From NCBI GenBank assembly GCA_902465155.1, contig CABQLY010000008.1, positions 1 through 64,000 on the forward strand: DNA of 64,000 nucleotides. Direction: 5' to 3'. Source of the stretch: an uncultured Oscillospiraceae bacterium (GTDB taxonomy: Bacteria > Bacillota > Clostridia > Oscillospirales > Acutalibacteraceae). Positions within the stretch are counted from its first letter, which is position 1. Every line of letters begins with the position of its first letter. Made by a program: the position numbers and the translations under genes. Of the stretch, positions 41,392 to 48,419 are shown piece after piece. The notes under the pieces are model-generated. The model did not search any database, was not told the origin of the DNA, and saw only the letters and a list, made by a program, of their open reading frames with translations.

Positions 41392-44270
41392 GCTTTTCTC
41401 CCCCTTTTTGTTAAAAACAGCGCGGCAGCCAGCAACAAAGCGCTGCCGGCAACAAGGGCACAGGGCAAAGCTGTTTTAGCGCCGGTTTGCGGGTTTTCGG
41501 TTGCGTTTTGCTCGGCTATAAATGCGGCGTATTTGCGGTCGTAATCATCTACCGTAACGCCGTTGCCGTTATAATCGTAGCTTAAGGTTTTATAAAGGTT
41601 TGGGTCCTCGGTGTAGTGGTACTTTTCGGCGTAGGTTTGCAAATAATCTAACAAAAAAGCGTTGCTGCCGCCGTAAATTACCAAATACTTTGGGGTGTTG
41701 GCCGAGCGAACAAAATAGCATAAGCTTTGCCGCTGCCAGCCGGTTGCCGTTGTAAGGCCAAAGGCCTCAATGCCAGCCTCGGCCGGGTTGGCAAAATTGG
41801 TTTCGGCAGTAGGCTCTTTTTCGGTAATACCAATGTAAGAGCTGCCGCTGCTGCCGGCCAAAACGCTGTAAGCAATGTAGTTGTAGCCCTTAGCCGGGTT
41901 TAGCCGAATAACCGTTGCGCCGGCGTTTTTGCCAACGGCCAAGGCGCTGCTGCCCTCGGCGGCGTTACCGCTTAAAACGGCGGCGCCGGGTGCCAGCTGT
42001 AAATAATCGGCCTTGTTTAAGCCTTGCTCAAAGCTGCCGTTGCTGCTGGTGTTGTAAAGCCACTCGCAGTAAGCGCTGCCGGCTTGCCGGGTGCTGCGGT
42101 CCAGCTTTGTGGCGTTTACGGTAAGGTCGTCTAAATAAATTGTGCCGCTGCCTAACCGCCCCTGCAGGCCAAAGTAAATTAAGGTGCCGTCATACTCCTC
42201 CGGCAACTCAAAGCTTGCGCTGTAATAGCACCAGCCGTCGGCGTTTGCCTCGGCAAAATCCTCGGAGGAACGGGTAGAAATAATAGAGGAATAGTACCGC
42301 TCCATTGTATAAGCTTCCTCCCCTACCCCAAACTGGTGGGTAACGGCAATATCTTTATGCAGGTTGGCGTCTAAGTGCACAAAATCGTTACGGCCCTCGC
42401 TGTAGCTTAACTCGGTGTAAAGAATGGGGCGTACCCGCAGCCCCTGCCCAGTGGTTTTAAAATAGCAGCTAAAGGTGTAGCGGTAGCCGCCCGGCAGCAG
42501 CACCGCGTTGTTGGTGCCAACATAGCTGCGGTTGTTTTCCTCCTCATTAAAATCAAAGGCAAGGGCGTAATTTCCGCCGTGCTTTTGCGCGCTTTGCACC
42601 TGCGGCTTGCAATCGGCAGCGCCGGCACGCCAGCCGTTTAAATTGCCGGTTTCAAAATTGCTATTTACAAATTCTGTAAAGCTTTCGGGGTAACCGTTGC
42701 CGCCAAACACGGCAATTAATTTTGTGTCGCCCGAAACGGTGGTGGTAAATTGCAGCTCGGTAGAAAGGGCGCCCTCGGCCATGTTGCCGGCTAAATACCA
42801 GCCTAAAAATTTTGCGCCGGCTTGCGGCAGGGCGGTAAAGGTAACCGGCTCGCCGGGGCGGGCAAGGCTTTTGCTTACCGTGGCGCTGCCGCAGCGGAAC
42901 GACGATACCGAAACAGCGTAATCCTCATTGGTTTTGGGCTTTAACGAAAGGTCATCCACCGCTATTACCGCCCCTTGCGCCTCTAACCCCAAAGCGTAAT
43001 CGGTGTAGCTTTTATTTAAATCTCCGGGGTTTAAAACAAGGGTGTAATCATGCCAGGCGCCGTCGGCCTGCAGGGCGGCCTCTTTTACCGCTACGGTCAC
43101 ATCCCGCTTTTTTACCGCGCGCAGGTAAGCCTTTAAGGTGGCGTTACTGCTGCATTTTGCACGAAAGCGCAGTACATAATTGGTTTGGCGCTGCACCGCC
43201 ACGCTTTGGTAAACCCAATTTTGCAGCGTTAAATAGCGGTTGGCACCCTCCAGCGCCACCTCGGTTTTGCCCGAAGGCTTATACCAAATATGGGCCGATT
43301 GAAAGGTAACGGTATTGTAGTCCTCCGCGGGGGCAACCGCCGTAGTTGTATCAAATTTGCCGTCAAACAGCAGCTCGGTTGGATCCTGTTTTCCCACAAA
43401 GGCAAAACGGGCGTAAAGGGTTAAATTTTCTGTAACCGCTACGGTGTAGGGGTTGGCGGTGCTAACGGCGGCAGTGCCGTTTTGGGTAAACCAGCCTAAA
43501 AAAGCGTAGTCGCTGCTGCTGGGGGTTGCCGTAAAGGTAACCTGCTCAGAAAATTCGGGCTCGGGGTTTGAAACCGCTGCAACCCCGCCCGCCTCGGCCA
43601 CGGCCAAAGCCGTAAGGCCCTGCGCGGTTACGGTTACATCATCTAACATTACGCGCTTGGCGCCCTTACCGGTTTGGTCGCAAAACTGCAGCAGCAGGCA
43701 ATCGTCTGCCGCAATGTCGCTCCCGGCGGTAAAGGTAAAGCTGTACTCGGTGTAGGTGTTGCCAAGGCCAACATACGCGCTGCCCTTGGCCGTTTGGTAA
43801 AGGGCATAAATGCTGCCGCCAACCTTATCGGCGGTGGGATAAACCGAATTTTCGGCGTCCAGCTTTGTTTTTACAATACGGCAGCGCAAATTAACCGTGG
43901 CGCTGCTGTACGCCGCGGCGCGCTTGGCCTTAAACCGAACCGTGTAAACGGCGCCGGTTTTAAGCCCCTTAATTTGCTGCATGACCCGCCCTGTCATTAA
44001 AAGGGCGTGGTTGCTTTCGCCGTCGGCAACAATGGCGCTATCTTTGCCGTAATTGCCGTTACCGCCCGTAAACCAACCGTTTAAATTGCCGGCCAAAAAG
44101 GCCGATTTAGCGCTTGCAATGGTGTAAGCGCTTAGCGTTTGCGGCGTTTCAAAATCGCCGTTTTGCAGCAGCGAGCTGCCGGCCGCGGTAACCGAGCCGT
44201 AAAGCGGCACTGCAAACGCGGCGGTGCTAAGCAGCAACACGGCCACGCAAAGGGACGCAAGCTTTTTCAT
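41388..44270 (-). CDS. Large cell-wall-anchored carbohydrate-binding surface protein (NPQTG sorting signal)
   Basis: 960 residues. Signal peptide 1-24, four jelly-roll-like modules beginning with N-G-D-F-E or N-F-E-T-G-N-L-N-G-W motifs (about 32-217, 295-455, 530-735 and 740-890), typical of CBM4/CBM22-like binding. Two InlB-like F-T-A-x-P ... F-L-G-W-Y/F repeats (about 222-290 and 458-525) separate the first three. A lone EF-hand loop D-Y-N-G-N-G-V-T-V-D-D (about 899-909), N-P-Q-T-G (926-930), a hydrophobic helix and R-G-R-K-A form the end. No catalytic domain seen. A sortase should fix it to peptidoglycan; no sortase gene is nearby. First gene of the operon with the lipoprotein and FAD genes. 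Confidence 0.82.
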   Translation of the reverse strand: MKKLASLCVAVLLLSTAAFAVPLYGSVTAAGSSLLQNGDFETPQTLSAYTIASAKSAFLAGNLNGWFTGGNGNYGKDSAIVADGESNHALLMTGRVMQQIKGLKTGAVYTVRFKAKRAAAYSSATVNLRCRIVKTKLDAENSVYPTADKVGGSIYALYQTAKGSAYVGLGNTYTEYSFTFTAGSDIAADDCLLLQFCDQTGKGAKRVMLDDVTVTAQGLTALAVAEAGGVAAVSNPEPEFSEQVTFTATPSSSDYAFLGWFTQNGTAAVSTANPYTVAVTENLTLYARFAFVGKQDPTELLFDGKFDTTTAVAPAEDYNTVTFQSAHIWYKPSGKTEVALEGANRYLTLQNWVYQSVAVQRQTNYVLRFRAKCSSNATLKAYLRAVKKRDVTVAVKEAALQADGAWHDYTLVLNPGDLNKSYTDYALGLEAQGAVIAVDDLSLKPKTNEDYAVSVSSFRCGSATVSKSLARPGEPVTFTALPQAGAKFLGWYLAGNMAEGALSTELQFTTTVSGDTKLIAVFGGNGYPESFTEFVNSNFETGNLNGWRAGAADCKPQVQSAQKHGGNYALAFDFNEEENNRSYVGTNNAVLLPGGYRYTFSCYFKTTGQGLRVRPILYTELSYSEGRNDFVHLDANLHKDIAVTHQFGVGEEAYTMERYYSSIISTRSSEDFAEANADGWCYYSASFELPEEYDGTLIYFGLQGRLGSGTIYLDDLTVNATKLDRSTRQAGSAYCEWLYNTSSNGSFEQGLNKADYLQLAPGAAVLSGNAAEGSSALAVGKNAGATVIRLNPAKGYNYIAYSVLAGSSGSSYIGITEKEPTAETNFANPAEAGIEAFGLTTATGWQRQSLCYFVRSANTPKYLVIYGGSNAFLLDYLQTYAEKYHYTEDPNLYKTLSYDYNGNGVTVDDYDRKYAAFIAEQNATENPQTGAKTALPCALVAGSALLLAAALFLTKRGRKA

Positions 44271-44382
44271 TACAAAATTCCTCCCAAATACATAAATAAT
44301 TGTTAACCTTTTGCAGAATTACTGTATTACATTTTGTATGCACCAAAAGCTAAAAACAACCAGTCTAAGGTACGGCTTGGAC

Positions 44383-45255
44383 CTATAGCGGATCTTTTAC
44401 CGATATTTTAGAGGGGGAAACCCCATAATATTGCTTAAAGGCAGTTGCAAAGTATTTGGAATCACGAAAGCCGCATTGCTCTGCAACCTCCCCTACCGTA
44501 ACGGCCGTAGTACTTAGCAGCTGCATGGCCTTTTCCAGCCGGTAATGCAGCAGGTAACGGTGTACCGAAAGGCCGGCATGCTCCCGCACCGCCCGGTTGA
44601 CATAGCTTTTGTGAAACCGTACCGCCTGGGCAATGGCATCCAGATCCAGCACCTCGGCGTAGTGCTGGTGTATGTACCGCATTGCCGCATCGGCCACCTC
44701 CCGCGTGGCGCGGCTTTTTGCCGTTTTATTCTGGCACTTTAGCAGGTGGGTCAAAGCCAAAACTGCGTAGCCCGAAAGTAGGCTTTCCTGCAAGGGGTCT
44801 ACCACGGCCGGGTGCGCGTGCGCTAAAATTTTGTTTAAGTATTTTGTGGCATCGTAAGCGTTTTGTACCGCTAAATAGTTTAATGGCTGCCCGTTTTGCT
44901 GCAGCCGGTAGCGGCAAATTACCCGCTGTTCCTCAAAACAAACGGCCGGCATTGGCTTGTTACGCACATGGTATCCGTTGTTTTGGGTGGTAAGGTCAAA
45001 ATAATAATACACGGCGCTAAAATCATCCGAGCAGCAAATACACTGATACGGCTGTGCCGACGAAATGTATAAAACGCCGTTTTCGGACAGTTCTAACCGT
45101 TCTTCCCCAACCCAAAAAACAGCACTGCCCGTAACACACCAAATAAAACGATGTTCGTAAGGCAACACCGCAAGACTGTGCGTACACTGCGCAGTTCTTA
45201 ATACAAAACGGACATAAGGACGAATTTTGGTTATTTCAATTGGTAAAAATTCCAT
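44383..45255 (-). CDS. AraC family transcriptional regulator
   Basis: 290 residues. N-terminal cupin-like sensor (about 20-110), C-terminal AraC HTH pair (about 190-290): D-L-D-A-I-A-Q-A-V-R-F-H-K-S-Y-V-N-R-A-V-R-E-H-A-G then V-G-E-V-A-E-Q-C-G-F-R-D-S-K-Y-F-A-T-A-F-K-Q-Y-Y-G. It lies 112 bases upstream of the surface operon in the same direction and is its likely activator. A perfect palindrome AGTATTATAATACT (45277-45290) sits before the ATG and includes a TATAAT. Confidence 0.92.
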   Translation of the reverse strand: MEFLPIEITKIRPYVRFVLRTAQCTHSLAVLPYEHRFIWCVTGSAVFWVGEERLELSENGVLYISSAQPYQCICCSDDFSAVYYYFDLTTQNNGYHVRNKPMPAVCFEEQRVICRYRLQQNGQPLNYLAVQNAYDATKYLNKILAHAHPAVVDPLQESLLSGYAVLALTHLLKCQNKTAKSRATREVADAAMRYIHQHYAEVLDLDAIAQAVRFHKSYVNRAVREHAGLSVHRYLLHYRLEKAMQLLSTTAVTVGEVAEQCGFRDSKYFATAFKQYYGVSPSKISVKDPL

Positions 45256-45276
45256 AAAACTCCGCCTGCCAAAAAC

Positions 45277-45290
45277 AGTATTATAATACT
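45277..45290. promoter_or_regulatory. Palindromic -10 region/operator before the AraC gene
   Basis: Perfect 14-bp palindrome AGTATTATAATACT 22 bases before the start codon. It contains a TATAAT in both directions, so it may be the promoter and also a binding site for a dimeric regulator. Confidence 0.45.
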
Positions 45291-45420
45291 TTACACCCTA
45301 ATTGTAGCAAGATAGCACAAAGTTTTCAACCTTAAAAAAGTGGCAAAAGGTTTAAAAAAGAACACAGTAAAGCAAAAGCTGCCCGCAGCAAAAAAGCGCC
45401 CGCTAAAAGTCAACCGCAGC

Positions 45421-45449
45421 AAAAAAGCGCCCGCCAAAGGGCGGGCGCC
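45421..45449 (-). terminator. Intrinsic terminator of the candidate small RNA
   Basis: Minus strand GCGCCCGCC-CTTT-GGCGGGCGC followed by six T. Confidence 0.85.
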
Positions 45450-45594
45450 TGCGTGTTGGCAGCCTTGCTTTGCCAACAAAGTAGGGAGAGGGAGTTTTAA
45501 GCGGCAACGGCAAGGGCAACAATTAAACCAAAAGCTTGCCGCTTACAGCAGGCGTAACAATTGCCCCGCCGGGGGAGAACCGCCCAAAAAACTC
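45421..45594 (-). ncRNA. Candidate orphan structured small RNA (about 175 nt)
   Basis: No gene lies here, but the minus strand has a TATAAT (45601-45606) with a weak TTGCGC (45625-45630, 18 bp) and an ideal intrinsic terminator at 45421-45449. Within the predicted transcript GAGTTTT pairs with AAAACTC, enclosing AAGCGGCAA/TTGCCGCTT and CCCC-GGC-GGGG helices; then a TTGGCA/TGCCAA hairpin precedes the terminator. The length is typical of 6S RNA or a regulatory RNA, but I could not match it to a known class. Confidence 0.5.
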
Positions 45595-45600
45595 TTTTGT

Positions 45601-45630
45601 ATTATACTACAACAAAAGCATTTGGCGCAA
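45601..45630 (-). promoter_or_regulatory. Candidate promoter of the small RNA
   Basis: Minus strand TTGCGC (45625-45630), 18 bp, TATAAT (45601-45606). The -35 overlaps the terminator stem of the upstream flavodoxin operon. Confidence 0.45.
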
Positions 45631-45654
45631 CAGGCAGTTGGCGCCAAATGCTTT
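45615..45654 (-). terminator. Terminator of the flavodoxin operon
   Basis: Perfect 14-bp stem AAAGCATTTGGCGC/GCGCCAAATGCTTT (45615-45628 with 45641-45654), then TTGTTGT on the minus strand, 157 bases past the flavodoxin stop. Confidence 0.6.
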
Positions 45655-45810
45655 AAAATGTAATACAAACCGGGTAAACCCAACCCGCTAAAAAGGGCAT
45701 TTAAGCCGTACGGCGCTTTGCACCAAAGAGCAGTACAAAGCAAAGGGTTTTAAAACAAGCGGTTAAAATTTGCCCCGCTTGCCAAAATGCAGCCTGTTCG
45801 GCGCAGCGTT

Positions 45811-46242
45811 TTAAGCCTTTTGCGCCAGGGCCGAGCCCAAAGCGCGGCAGGCAATCAGCGCCTCCTCGTCCGGCTCGTTATTGCAAATTACGCTGTCGGC
45901 AATCAGCTCGGCGCCGTCCTGCCGGCAACGGTCCTCCCAGTTGCGCATCCACTCGCCGTCGCCCCAACCGTAAGAACCAAAAAGCGCCGTTTTTTTGCCC
46001 TTTAAGCCGCCTTCGCAGGCCGAGAACAAGGGTTCAAACTCGCTTTCCTCCAGCTGCTCCTCCCCCATCGAGGGGCAACCAAACGCAACCGCGCCAAAGC
46101 CCTGCAGCTGCTCCGGGCTAAATTCGGCCGCTGTAAAAAGCTCGGCCACTGCCCCGGCAGCCTGTACCCCCTCGGCAACCGCCGCGGCCATAGCCTCGGT
46201 GTTCCCTGTTCCGCTCCAATAAACTACTGCAATTTTGCTCAT
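45811..46242 (-). CDS. Flavodoxin
   Basis: 143 residues. FMN phosphate loop Y-W-S-G-T-G-N-T-E-A-M-A (about 8-19), then G-C-P-S-M-G-E-E-Q-L-E (about 55-65) and F-G-S-Y-G-W-G-D-G-E-W-M (about 88-99) contacting the isoalloxazine. A low-potential electron carrier that commonly replaces ferredoxin under iron limitation. It lies 66 bases after the DUF3793 gene, downstream of the DUF2325 gene; a start ATG follows AAGGAG. Confidence 0.93.
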   Translation of the reverse strand: MSKIAVVYWSGTGNTEAMAAAVAEGVQAAGAVAELFTAAEFSPEQLQGFGAVAFGCPSMGEEQLEESEFEPLFSACEGGLKGKKTALFGSYGWGDGEWMRNWEDRCRQDGAELIADSVICNNEPDEEALIACRALGSALAQKA

Positions 46243-46308
46243 GGTAAAATCTCCTTACATTATTAAAAATATTAAATATAAAGCTTTGGCACCGCAGTAC
46301 CGTTTGCC

Positions 46309-46860
46309 TTACTGCCGAATTAACAGCCGCTCAAAGCAGCCGTGGTGCCGGAACGCCCTTTGGTAAGCGCCCACACAGCGTTTAAATTGCTCAAACTGGC
46401 GGGTTGCCGCCTGCACATTACCAAACACGCACCAGGTGCCAACCTGCTTGGCCTTGGCGCAGCCGTATTTTATAAAGCCGGCAACATCGGCCGGCGGGTA
46501 CCCTAAAAATAAGCCAACCTCGTGTGGAAAATCGGCGCTGTATTTAAGCCTTTTTATTAAAGAGGCCACGCAAAGCTCGGCGTTATTTACCGGGTAGCCC
46601 TTACTTTTTAGCAGCTGCTGCGCTAATGGGTCTTTCAAATCGTTTTGCAGCCTTTGCGGCCGGTAAACATAAACCAGCACCCGGTTTTTTAAAGCTTTAA
46701 CCGGCAGCATACGCAGCCCTTTGCCAATTAGCATGGCGTTGTAACGCCGCACCTCTTTTAAAATTTCGGCCTTGGTGCCGCCGGGGCAGGAAAATAAGCT
46801 CCCGGTTTTAAGCCCCGCTAAGGTTGGGGCGCACTGCGCCACTAACAGCTCCTCAGGCAT
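46309..46860 (-). CDS. DUF3793 family protein
   Basis: 183 residues. L-V-A-Q-C-A-P-T-L-A-G-L-K-T-G-S-L-F near the start, Y-N-x-x-L ... G-K-G-L-R-M-L-P, L-V-Y-V-Y-R-P and F-P-H-E-V-G-L-F-L-G-Y-P-P-x-D-V (about 112-127) are the DUF3793 landmarks. Function unknown, but in Clostridia it recurs with flavodoxin, DUF2325 and ferrous-iron transport genes, pointing to iron or redox homeostasis. Start overlaps the DUF2325 stop by 8 bases (ATGCCTGA), so translation is coupled. Confidence 0.9.
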   Translation of the reverse strand: MPEELLVAQCAPTLAGLKTGSLFSCPGGTKAEILKEVRRYNAMLIGKGLRMLPVKALKNRVLVYVYRPQRLQNDLKDPLAQQLLKSKGYPVNNAELCVASLIKRLKYSADFPHEVGLFLGYPPADVAGFIKYGCAKAKQVGTWCVFGNVQAATRQFEQFKRCVGAYQRAFRHHGCFERLLIRQ

Positions 46861-47128
46861 GGGCTTCTAAAATGCTTTTCAGGGCCGAAACCGAGCTTTG
46901 CCGGCTGCGGGCAACGGTAATGCTTTGGCCTTTTGTATCCTGCATTACGCTGCGCAGCATTTTGTGCGACATTGTTCCGGTAAAAAGCACCAACAAATCC
47001 GGCGAGCCAATGTTTTTCATGTTTCCCGCCATTTTGGTGTAAACCTTTGCCTTGCAGTTGTACGCGGCGCACAAATCAACATACCGCCGCTCCATACATT
47101 CGTTTCCCCCAACAATTACTACGCTCAC
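46853..47128 (-). CDS. DUF2325 domain-containing protein
   Basis: 91 residues. Starts M-S-V-V-I-V-G-G-N-E (GTG at 47128, AAAGGATG upstream), a Rossmann-like half; L-F-T-G-T-M-S-H-K-M (about 48-57) and S-S-V-S-A-L (about 79-84) complete the family pattern. Function unknown. First gene of the operon; the palindrome at 47146 lies in its leader. Confidence 0.88.
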   Translation of the reverse strand: MSVVIVGGNECMERRYVDLCAAYNCKAKVYTKMAGNMKNIGSPDLLVLFTGTMSHKMLRSVMQDTKGQSITVARSRQSSVSALKSILEAHA

Positions 47129-47145
47129 AGTATTCGCATCCTTTC

Positions 47146-47163
47146 AGTTAGCGTTGGCTAACT
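47146..47163 (-). promoter_or_regulatory. Operator-like perfect palindrome AGTTAG-N6-CTAACT
   Basis: AGTTAG (47146-47151), six bases, CTAACT (47158-47163). It sits 9 bases downstream of the predicted -10 and therefore over the transcription start. The half-site resembles DtxR/IdeR/MntR-type boxes (TTAG...CTAA), fitting metal-dependent repression of this operon. Confidence 0.65.
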
Positions 47164-47171
47164 CATTATTT

Positions 47172-47200
47172 TTTATAAACGCCTTTTGTAGAATTCCCAA
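47172..47200 (-). promoter_or_regulatory. Promoter of the DUF2325-DUF3793-flavodoxin operon
   Basis: Minus strand TTGGGA (47195-47200), 17 bp, TATAAA (47172-47177). Confidence 0.55.
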
Positions 47201-47460
47201 AAGGCGGCTTTTTAAGCAGCGGTTTTTAAAACCTTTTTGCGCAAAATGTTAAAACCTAAAGGCACTTTGGCCGGGCTGCGCCGCTTTGGCGCAAAGCCCG
47301 GTGTACGGGGTGCCGCAAGCCCATTTTGCTGTCGGGTTTGTTCCCGCTTGTTTAACAAAATTTTAGCAAATTCCAACCCGGCTTTCTGCTCCTTTTGGTT
47401 TAAAAAAAGCTCCAAAAGGGTAAAATTTAAAGGTAAAGCGCCCTCCCCTTTTTAAAACCC

Positions 47461-47528
47461 GGTTATTTTAAGGTTATTTTTAAGGCTATTTTAAAGCTAT
47501 TTTAAAGCTATTTTAAAGCTATTTTAAA
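47461..47528. repeat. 11-bp tandem repeat (GCTATTTTAAA)
   Basis: Four perfect copies at 47485-47495, 47496-47506, 47507-47517 and 47518-47528, preceded by two degenerate copies (GGTTATTTTAA, GGTTATTTTTAA) from 47461. The T-tracts recur every 11 bp, near one helical turn, which should bend the DNA. The rest of the 560-base spacer shows only a hairpin at about 47269-47301 and no gene. Confidence 0.9.
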
Positions 47529-47687
47529 ATTAATTCTCAAGCGCCTGTTTTAAGCAGCGCGTTTTAAAAATTTACCTTGTTTGTGTTTTTTTCTTTGGCA
47601 CCTATTATAAATATGTTTCTGCGCTTTATATTTTAAGTACGCTTTTTGGGGGTTGCGGCAGGCTTAAAAAAAATTTTAATTGGGGGC

Positions 47688-47716
47688 TTGACAAATGCGG
47701 CGGCATCTGTTATATT
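47688..47716 (+). promoter_or_regulatory. Promoter of the metal resistance operon
   Basis: Perfect TTGACA (47688-47693), 17 bp, TATATT (47711-47716). Confidence 0.8.
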
Positions 47717-47721
47717 ATTAC

Positions 47722-47745
47722 TTGAACAGTTGAGCGATTGTTCAA
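47722..47745 (+). promoter_or_regulatory. ArsR/CadC-type operator
   Basis: TTGAACA (47722-47728) and TGTTCAA (47739-47745) form one inverted repeat, and TTGAGC-GATT-GTTCAA (47730-47745) a second, near-perfect 6-4-6 one of the CadC/CzrA kind. Both lie just after the -10, ideal for self-repression. Confidence 0.65.
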
Positions 47746-47770
47746 TTGCTAAAATGAAGGAGTGTGAAAC

Positions 47771-48157
47771 ATGGCAGAAAAACAACCCACCCCCGGTGAG
47801 GACGCCGTTTGCGAAGTACACGAGCTGCACCACAAGGCCCTGCAAAAAGCGCTTTTAAATTTGCCGGACGACGAAACTCTTTGCGACCTTTCGGACTTTT
47901 TTAAGCTGTTTGCCGACTCTACCCGCATTAAAATTTTGTGCTTGCTGGTAAAGGGCAAAATGTGCGTGTGCGATATTGCCGCCGCGTTAAACATGACCAG
48001 CTCAGCAATCTCCCACCAGCTTAAGGCCCTGCGGCTAAACAAGCTGGTAAAGGCCGACCGCCAGGGAAAGGAAATTTTTTATTCCCTTACTGATTTTCAT
48101 GTCAGTTCCATTCTTACCCAAGGGTTAGAGCATTTGCTGGAGCCCAACGAAAAATAA
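47771..48157 (+). CDS. ArsR/SmtB family metal-sensing repressor (CadC-like)
   Basis: 128 residues. Winged helix (about 35-110) with L-F-A-D-S-T-R-I-K-I-L and M-T-S-S-A-I-S-H-Q-L-K-A-L-R recognition helix. C-V-C-D (helix alpha-3) together with Cys14 and nearby His residues near the N-terminus resembles the CadC Cd/Pb site; D-F-H-V-S-S-I-L-T-Q-G-L-E-H in the last helix resembles the CzrA/SmtB Zn site, so both sites may exist. Metal binding should release the operator just upstream. First gene of a three-gene operon. Confidence 0.93.
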   Translation: MAEKQPTPGEDAVCEVHELHHKALQKALLNLPDDETLCDLSDFFKLFADSTRIKILCLLVKGKMCVCDIAAALNMTSSAISHQLKALRLNKLVKADRQGKEIFYSLTDFHVSSILTQGLEHLLEPNEK

Positions 48158-48179
48158 TTTTAGAACAGGAGAAATTACC

Positions 48180-48401
48180 ATGAAAAAAACTTACAAATTA
48201 ACCGACATTGACTGTGCAAACTGCGCCGCTAAAATTGAGCGCGGCGTTAACAAAATTGCCGGCGTTAAGCAGGCAACCCTAAACTTTTTTGCCTTAAAGC
48301 TAATTATTGAGCTGGAGGACGGCGCCGACGAGCAGGCCGTTTACGAGGCCGCTTTAAAAGAGGTAAAAAAAGTTGAGCCGGATTGCGACCTTGTAAAATA
48401 A
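48180..48401 (+). CDS. Free-standing heavy-metal-associated (HMA) domain protein
   Basis: 73 residues, a complete ferredoxin-like HMA fold with metal site D-I-D-C-A-N-C-A-A-K (Cys12, Cys15). Such a domain is usually fused to the N-terminus of the ATPase; here it is separate and the ATPase that follows 19 bases later lacks it. It may deliver metal to the pump or sense metal load. RBS AGGAGA. Confidence 0.93.
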   Translation: MKKTYKLTDIDCANCAAKIERGVNKIAGVKQATLNFFALKLIIELEDGADEQAVYEAALKEVKKVEPDCDLVK

Positions 48402-48419
48402 CCCGAAAGAGGGATTTTT

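Noticed and set aside
45340..45663. Plus-strand open frame of 107 codons rich in Lys/Ala between the AraC and flavodoxin genes
   Set aside because: It runs antisense across two perfect hairpins and the predicted small RNA, has no ribosome binding site, and its basic composition only reflects AAAA/GCGCC words.
47461..47528. CRISPR-like short repeats
   Set aside because: The 11-bp units are directly adjacent with no spacers and no cas genes are near; simple tandem repeat.
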